Assembly (NCBI GenBank): GCA_001986395.2
Contig: MQVO02000019.1
Coordinates: 124,001-188,000, forward strand
Length of the DNA: 64,000 nucleotides
Direction of reading: 5' to 3'
DNA from: Irpex lacteus
Lineage: Eukaryota > Basidiomycota > Agaricomycetes > Polyporales > Irpicaceae
Shown one piece after another: positions 57,727-64,000 of the stretch. Position 1 is the first letter of the stretch, and every line of letters starts with the position of its first letter. The notes under the pieces were generated by a model, which ran no database searches, had not been told where the DNA came from, and was given only the letters and a program-made list of their open reading frames with translations. Both the position numbers and the translations under genes were made by a program.

Positions 57727-58108
57727 GTCTGTCGGTATATGAGATGAATGGAATCCCAATGTGAGCTTGAAGTACTTTAGGAGACGAGTGAGGAAGGGGT
57801 GGTGGCCGTATTAGAAACTGTTGGTGTTGTCCGTAGTCGACTAACTACTCTTATATATGTAGGTTTGAACGTGAGTTTGCGGAACGCGTGCTCCATGCTC
57901 CATGTACTCACAGCGATAGCGAGGAATACGTATCATAACGCGCCGTCGCATCTGACAGGACAAGCTAGAGTGGGGCGCTTACCAGACACATATGACAAAG
58001 TGCTGCGCTGTGGCTGCGGCTTATCACTTACGAAAACGTACGTGTAGATGATCGTGCATTGCAACTCACAGCTGCAGAGTATATCTAATTGCTGTGCCTG
58101 GAACTAGA
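57727..58108. other. Intergenic between NAD(P)-binding paralog 1 and MRD1
   Basis: Holds the promoter of paralog 1 and the 3' UTR of MRD1. No gene seen. Confidence 0.6.
57850..57857 (-). promoter_or_regulatory. TATA box of NAD(P)-binding paralog 1
   Basis: TATATAAG on the minus strand about 125 bp upstream of the ATG at 57726. Confidence 0.5.
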
Positions 58109-60764
58109 TTATGATAGATCGGTGTCAACGACCATCGCGCTGTCACCGCCCATGTCCAGCTTCCGCTTCCGACCAGGTAGCTCCTTGCCGCCACCAAACC
58201 CAACTCCAGCCTTCTTACGCAGCTCGTCGATATCCGTAGTCGAATCGTCTTCTACCCACTCGAGAACGAGATGGCGGCCGAGCAAGTGCGTATGCTTGAG
58301 CGCCGCGTACGCGTTCTCGGCTTCGTGGCGAGTGACAAACTCCAGGAACGCGAAACCGCGCGAGCGGTGGTCGAACTTCTTCGGTAGTCGAACAGATTTG
58401 AGTTGACCGTGAGAGCTATACAAGGCACAAGAAGGTCAACATAGAGCACAACAAACCGCAGGTGTCAACATACCCAAACAGTTCCCTGATGTCCTTCTTC
58501 GTGGCTTCGAACGGCACGTTCTTGACAATCATCTTCGTCGTATGGCTCTTCACCTTCTTCCCGTCCTTGCCCTCGTCCTCCTCAGCACCACGTCCAGCGA
58601 ACTTTACGACCAACGCATGCCCATCCAACACGAACCCCTGCATACTCTTCATTGCCTTCTTCGCCGCCTCCGAGCTCTTGAACCCAACGAACCCGTACCC
58701 CATGCTCAACCGCGCGTTCTCAGACGCAGGCCTCTTCGGGTCTGGCTTCGTCTGCACGCGCGCGAACGCAAAGTCTGGTAAATTACGAAACGCGTTCGCA
58801 AACCGGTCCGACGTCGTGGCGAATGACAGGTTCTTGACGAACAATGTCGTACCAGCAGCCACAGGCGGCTCCTCCGTGCCTGTGGAGGCGTCGTCGATGG
58901 TGATCGGTTTGGCTCCGGTGGATGTAACAGGTGCGCTGGGAGGTGCGCTGTTTCCATCCTCTGTGAACATCCCGACAGGACCCTTCTCGAGATAAATCAC
59001 GGAGTCACCCATACGACGGTATGCGACAGCTCGGAATGCCTTCCGACCCTCGTCAGGGTGCACGAACTCGACAACGGCCATCGTCCCTGCAGGTGGCACG
59101 AGAACCCGCTGAAGCTGTCCGTGTGGCTCGAAGAGCTCGCGAATCTGTTCAGCGGTAGTACCGTACGGAATGTTCTTCACGAGTATAACCGTGTCGTCTC
59201 GAGCTACACGGCCACCGGATAGCGAGGATAAAACCACCCCATTGGCCTCCAAGAACGATTTCGTTTCCTGAATAACGTGTGTCTCCGCAAGTGCGAGCTT
59301 GACAGCCGCATTGCCCGACTCCGGGCTCAGAATGTCGGCTTTGGAAAGGTTCATGCGGTCGGCGACGGAAGATAGAACAGCGTCGCTCTACGGCGGCAAA
59401 GGAGCACAGCGAAGTGAGAAAAAGAGGCAAATATATTGTGACTGCTTAAAGTACATACATTCATGTACAACATAGCCCAGTTAAACTCCTTCCCAGCCAT
59501 CGCTTTCCGCATCGCATCCTTCTCTTCCTTCACCGTCTTCGGCTTACCTGCCTGCTCGACGCTGATAATACCCCTCCTATCCACAGCGGGAAGAATATGC
59601 AGCAGTCGCCCCTGGAAAGACCTCTTGTCCAAAGCCTTATACGCCACGACAGCATTCGACGGGTCGGCAAACGTCACGTAGGCCATACCCTTGGAAGACT
59701 TCGTAACGGGGTCGAGTGGTACGTGGACCTAGAAGAGTGCAGCAGGTCAGCATCGAGTAAAAACATATCGGAGGCAGATGTAAAGTTCAGATAATTATTT
59801 CTACTATCGGAATTTCCCTGAGGAATCAACATTCCCGTATGGGTCTGATGTCCCTATGCTGTTTATCATCCCAACGACGACAAGACTTTGCGTCGGTCTA
59901 CGATGGTGAAGATACTCACTTGAGCGACTTGCCCATACGGCTGGAACCACTCCTGGAGTTCCTCTTCAGTACACGTGAACGCCAGGTTGCGTAAGAACAG
60001 TCGACCACTCTGAAGAATAGTCGCGGTAGCATCATCTACAGCTGGAGGCTGCTAAAACCACGAATAATGAGGTTAGCCCCACACGAAGGATGCGAAGATG
60101 AACTTACCTGAGTCGTACTGACGTCCTGCATTTCCTCATCAGGCTGATCAAAAGCAATCGCTTCAGTGTCCAAAGCTGACTTCGTGTGCTGCTTCAACCA
60201 ATCAAGGTCCGACGCGACCTCAGGCTGGACTTCACCGTCTTCGCTCACATGCTCTGTTTCGGTAGATGTAGCGGGCTTGTTCTTCGCCTTCTTAGTCGCT
60301 ACTTGAGGCTCCTCAACGGCGCCGTCCTTCCACGATGGGCCCTTCTTGGCGCGAGACTTCATAACATCAAGGAACTCCTCCAGCTGAGGGTCCTCAGCAG
60401 CCTCCGAACCCTTGCCTTTCGGCTCCTTCGCCTTCTCGACAACCAGGACGTCGTCACTAGGAGCTGGCCCAAGTCTTGGCTTTTTGTTAGGTCTAGGAGC
60501 AGGAGCGTCGTTCGCCCCGTCAACGATAGCAACACTAATCCTCGACGAATGTATGAAGGTTTTGTCAAACCATTTCTGGGCCTTCTGGGCCTCGGCCTCC
60601 GTCTTGTAGCCAACAAAACCAAATCGACGAGAGGTACCGTCGCGTTTTTGAAGGACCTTGACGTCAGTGAGAGTCCCTCCTGGGCCGTCCTTTGACTGGA
60701 AGTGCGAACGAAGGGAATCCTGTGTTAGATAGGCTGGGAGATTCTTTACGATTAACCGTGACAT
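58109..60764 (-). CDS. MRD1: Multiple RNA-binding domain protein 1, about 759 aa
   Basis: Nucleolar factor for 18S rRNA maturation and small ribosomal subunit assembly (known role of yeast Mrd1). Exons: 60764-60108, 60051-59920 (start could be 60048), 59728-59459, 59387-58474, 58415-58109, in phase. Five RRMs: the first at the N-terminus (MSRLIVKNLPAYLTQDSL, RRFGFVGYKT); an acidic, Lys-rich linker; the second (GRLFLRNLAFTCTEEELQE, KGMAYVTF); the third (TVILVKNIPYGTTAEQIREL, MAVVEFVH); the fourth (TLFVKNLSFATTSDRFANAF, MGYGFVGFKS); the fifth (KMIVKNVPFEATKKDIREL, RGFAFLEFVT). Ends with ELRKKAGVGFGGG, GRKRKL and a short acidic tail typical of Mrd1. Divergent from prefoldin subunit 3 with only 262 bp between start codons. 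Confidence 0.95.
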
Positions 60765-61026
60765 TGTTTGTATATAGCTATGGTTAGAATGGGAGCGTAT
60801 TATCCGGGGTTGAAGGTGAGGATGAAAAGGAGAGAAGAAAGTGGTGGAGAGGACATGAACGTAGAGAGTAGAGACGAAAAAGAGCGAAATAGCAATTTTA
60901 TGCACGTTCGGCAGTTGCCGAAATGCGCGTCGGGCAGTAGACGCTGGGCAATATCGCCGTGCTCGCAACTCTCAAGCTTACCACTGTACTTCTCAATCCT
61001 TTGCATCGTATTAAAAGAGTACAAGC
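60765..61026. promoter_or_regulatory. Bidirectional promoter region of MRD1 and prefoldin 3
   Basis: 262 bp separate the two start codons of divergent housekeeping genes. No TATA box is evident for either. An imperfect inverted GCACGTTCGGCAG / GTTGCCGAAATGCG segment lies near 60902-60930. Confidence 0.6.
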
Positions 61027-61896
61027 ATGTCTTCAAGCACAGCGATATCGCAAGAAAAGAATGCACGAGGCATCCCAAAAGCTCCGTTCATCGTAAGCCT
61101 TCTCGCTCCTTTAGATAATCGCGTTCTGAGCACAAACGTCTCAGTCTGATGTTACAGAACATCTAGGACCAAATCCCGATGTTGAGACCGCGTTGAAGGA
61201 GATCCAGTCTGCTCTAGCGTGAGTGCTCAGTATTGTGGGATTAAGCCTCACCTTATGTTCGCCTGCACCCAGAAAATACCGTTACATGGATCAGAGCCTG
61301 GCACAGAGACGCAGAGGGCTTGAGGACAAGATACCAGACATTAAGAAAACCTTGAGCATGATTGAGTTCTTGCAGGAACGGAGGGTATGTTGCTGTGCTT
61401 TTACATTACGATCATCTCTGGCTTAATGTCATGACTGTAGGCAGGCAAGAAAGTAAAGCAAGGCGGTGAGGATGAGGATGAGGACGACTTGGAGGACGAT
61501 GACGATCTCGACGAGGATGAGGGCGAGAAGAAGCCGCTTCGGACTACATTCGAACTGAATGATACGCTATATGCTGAAGCAGAACTGGAAGATACAGACA
61601 CTGTCTACCTATGGCTTGGCGTACGTCTTCATCTCTATATGCACTTTCCTCCCACTTATAAGTCCCCGTAGGCGAATGTTATGCTATCCTACAAACTACC
61701 AGCTGCAATTGCACTGTTACGAGACAAGCTCAGCTCTGCAGAGACCAGTCTCGCAAGCGTTATTGAAGATCTGGAGTTCCTGCGAGAACAGATCACAGTC
61801 ATGGAAGTCAACACAGCGCGGGTATATAATTGGGATGTGAAGAGACGACGGGAGCTCAGAGAACAGGAAGCGTTAGAGCAGAAAGGCAAGAGTTAG
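61027..61896 (+). CDS. PAC10: Prefoldin subunit 3 (VBP1/Pac10-like), 218 aa
   Basis: Alpha-class subunit of the hexameric prefoldin chaperone, which hands unfolded actin and tubulin to the CCT chaperonin. Five exons: 61027-61092, 61145-61218, 61273-61384, 61441-61620, 61672-61896, total 657 nt in phase. The acceptor at 61144 rather than 61157 was chosen because it alone keeps the frame (ISDVTEHLGPNPDVE). Family motifs: NARGIPKAPFI at the N-terminus, KYRYMDQSL, IPDIKKTLSMIEFL (first coiled-coil helix), FELNDTLYAEAEL and TVYLWLGANVMLSY (beta hairpins), then the second helix LASVIEDLEFLREQITVMEV and NTARVYNWDV. A long acidic insert (GGEDEDEDDLEDDDDLDED) sits between first helix and hairpin, larger than in the yeast protein as recalled. 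Shares a promoter region with MRD1. Confidence 0.95.
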
Positions 61897-62690
61897 TCGA
61901 TTACTTGATGTACGTTGATTACGCCGTTCTATTTACTGCGATCCAATACGCTATATACTGGCTCTGGCCTGTGACTGTGGCTGAATCGTGGCGTTTGAAT
62001 TTCTGTGGTACGTCCAACCGTGGTGTTTGCGTTTCACTCGAGGCTGACGCTGAATTGTTATAAACAGCGGCCGTCTATCATATATCATATACCATTCGTT
62101 ATTTAACAGAGGTCGGCCTTTGTTGCCCTACATACACCTACACTGGTCGTACCTGAGTGCTTTAAAAGGCTGATCGCAGCTTGGCCAGTGTTTGCGGTTT
62201 ACGGTCAAACGCAGGTGCGTACATGAGCAAGCCGGTGCGCAGACTAATTCGTTTGCTGATGCCGAAGCGTCACACCCTCGGGTCTTCCAACACCAGATCC
62301 CTAATTCCATCGTGGTACAAGAATGGATTTACGTGGCTTCACGGACTACGCACAGCCATTGAGGTTGCGATGCAGCAATGTCTAAACTGATTAGATTGAA
62401 TGTGACGCCGCAGCCAATGAGCAGCGCCCCGCAGCTCCTTGTCATCACGATGGGGTAAGCAGCGAGCGTCTTTACACTGGCCTGAACTGTCAACTACGCC
62501 GGCACTTACAGCGCTCAAGGCACCTGGAGACTTAGGTTCTAGTGCATTGCTACCACGTAGTGCGAACCCAGCGGAGAGTGGGGTTTAAACATATATAAGA
62601 GATGATGAGATGAAGTCAGAAAGTCATTAACCACTCCCACCTGTTCCACCTCCAGCAGAACAAGCTATATAAACCTACACAGTACTCAAC
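61897..62690. other. Intergenic upstream of NAD(P)-binding paralog 2
   Basis: 790 bp with no gene. Short frames in 62,180-62,390 lack motifs. The promoter of paralog 2 is at the right end. Confidence 0.55.
62666..62673 (+). promoter_or_regulatory. TATA box of NAD(P)-binding paralog 2
   Basis: TATATAAA only 25 bp upstream of the ATG at 62691. If it is used, the 5' UTR would be almost nil, or translation starts at a downstream ATG. Confidence 0.45.
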
Positions 62691-63683
62691 ATGTCAGCGA
62701 ACCTGAACGTCTACGCCGTTGGTGCTTCTCGCAACATTGGATACCATGCATCCCTGCGACTACTACGTATGTATATTTCTTACGTCTATGTCTAATTCAA
62801 GCTCATCTCACCTCGGATTACAGGCAAGGGTGCTACTGTCACCTTCCTACTTCGCTCTCAAAGTGCTTTCAAGGACGACCTCGAGGTACAAGGCTTTATA
62901 AAGTCCGGGAAAGCATTCCTTGTCCAGGGAGACGCATTGAACTCTGAAGACGTTGCTCGTGGCTGGGCGACCGCACAAGCTGCTTCGCCCACCTCGCAAG
63001 TCGATCTTGCTCTCTTCACCCTCGGTTAGTACTCAAACCATCGCATTGACTATCTGAGTCGTCAACTGACAACATCACTTCTCGCAGGTGGTACACCTAC
63101 TATCACCTCAAAGGGCGCTATCATCAACCCTCCCGATCTATGCACGCATTCGCTCCTGAATTTCATACGCACCACCCCCGAGTCTCTTCGCGCTACCGTC
63201 AAGCTACTAGTAGTCACCTCGACTGGATGCACCCGCGAATCACACGATAACCTTCCACTTCCCTGGAAGCCATTCTACTCCTGGTTCCTCGCATGTCCAC
63301 ACAAAGACAAACTTGGGATGGAGCGCGTGCTTTCTCACTGTACAGGCCAGCCGTGGAATGAGCCTGCACCCGAGGAGAACATCCTAGGAAAAGGGTGGGA
63401 AAAGCAGGAGGGTACGCCGGTAGAAGGATCTCTGAGGCACATCGTGGTTATACGACCTGCGCTGCTGACTGATGGCGAGTGTCTCGCCGATAAGTACGCG
63501 GAGAAGAGTTTGAAGAAGCCACACAAGCCGCAGAAGGTTGCGTACAAGTTTGGTACGGACGAGGAGCTGGGAAAGCATAATGGGTATACTGTGTCGAGGA
63601 AGGATGTGGCGCACTTTATGGTAGAGGAGGCCGTTCCTAACTGGGATCGTTTCGAGGGCAAACGGGTGAATGTGTGCTATTAA
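62691..63683 (+). CDS. NAD(P)-binding Rossmann-fold protein (atypical SDR), 290 aa, paralog 2
   Basis: Exons 62691-62766, 62824-63024, 63088-63683, total 873 nt in phase. Begins MSANLNVYAVGASRNIGYHA, four residues longer at the start than paralog 1. Same landmarks: KGATVTFLLRSQSAF, FLVQGDALNSEDVARGW, VDLALFTLGG, LLVVTSTGCTRESHDNLP, GMERVLSHCTG, IVVIRPALLTDGEC, VSRKDVAHFMVEEAV, ending FEGKRVNVCY. The variable loop near AEKSLKKPHKPQK is longer than in paralog 1 and Lys-rich. It lies on the opposite strand and on the other side of MRD1 and prefoldin 3, so the pair is an inverted duplication. Substrate unknown; nucleotide binding is well supported by GASRNIG. Confidence 0.92.
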
Positions 63684-64000
63684 TTCAGGACGCTCTCAGT
63701 GTTGTTCGTGTTGTGGTGGACGGTGTATTCGCTTGACGATGTATGTATTACTTAGACGATATACTCTCATATTTATACCAGTACATTACATATACATCGC
63801 TGTTTCAGTGCCTAAGCTGGCGTTGACCTGTACAAGGCTGCGTGTGATTAATATTAAGGTGCATGTTGGTTTCCCCGGAAGAAGCTGACTATCGAGATGG
63901 TCAGCCTCATCCCAGGTACTTGTCCCGGAGACCGCGTAGAGGTCTGCACCAGGACAGCCTCCAATACACAGGTGGCTGCCCTCCTCCAGGTGGCCCCACT
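63684..64000. other. 3' region of NAD(P)-binding paralog 2 to window edge
   Basis: 3' UTR-like sequence, then GC-rich DNA. No gene seen before the window ends. Confidence 0.5.

Noticed and set aside
61401..61601. Ser-rich 66-codon minus-strand frame
   Set aside because: Reverse complement of the acidic GAC/GAG run in prefoldin 3.

Overview
The window is nuclear DNA of a filamentous basidiomycete, most likely a wood- or litter-decaying agaricomycete. Genes are packed with short (about 45-80 nt) GT-AG introns. The gene families fit this: FunK1 kinases, a TEA/ATTS regulator, a GH3 beta-glucosidase, a GPI-anchored GH13 alpha-amylase, APC permeases and a large aldo/keto reductase family. Species cannot be named from sequence alone. 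All exon models were built by eye from splice sites, reading-frame phase and family motifs.

Layout. (1) About 1-21.3 kb is a repeat-rich segmental duplication. A tandem array of roughly 160-240 bp units, each holding an intron-like core with splice signals on BOTH strands, is followed by an unidentified spliced locus and then a GH3 beta-glucosidase. Copy A (1-5725) ends in a beaten-up, truncated GH3 pseudogene. Copy B (about 13.99-21.3 kb) has the intact 11-exon gene. The 7 kb between them holds decayed tandem repeats and no convincing gene. (2) 22.2-24.0 kb: an alpha-amylase, convergent with the beta-glucosidase. (3) 27.2-28.8 kb: a TEA-domain transcription factor. (4) 31.2-33.9 kb: an amino-acid permease. 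(5) 34.6-47.0 kb: five paralogous aldo/keto reductases (two minus, three plus), all sharing a 15-nt microexon. (6) 47.2-52.9 kb: two damaged FunK1 kinase genes. (7) 53.5-63.7 kb: conserved single genes (an RBR ubiquitin ligase, the ribosome-biogenesis factor MRD1, prefoldin subunit 3) flanked by two inverted paralogs of an NAD(P)-binding protein.

Functionally the window joins extracellular glucan and starch breakdown, amino-acid uptake and a redox/detoxification gene family next to a housekeeping block. The most unusual signal is the array with two-way splice signals. Next are the conserved microexon of the reductase family and a 16-bp palindrome found upstream of two reductases and, degenerately, near the glycoside hydrolases.
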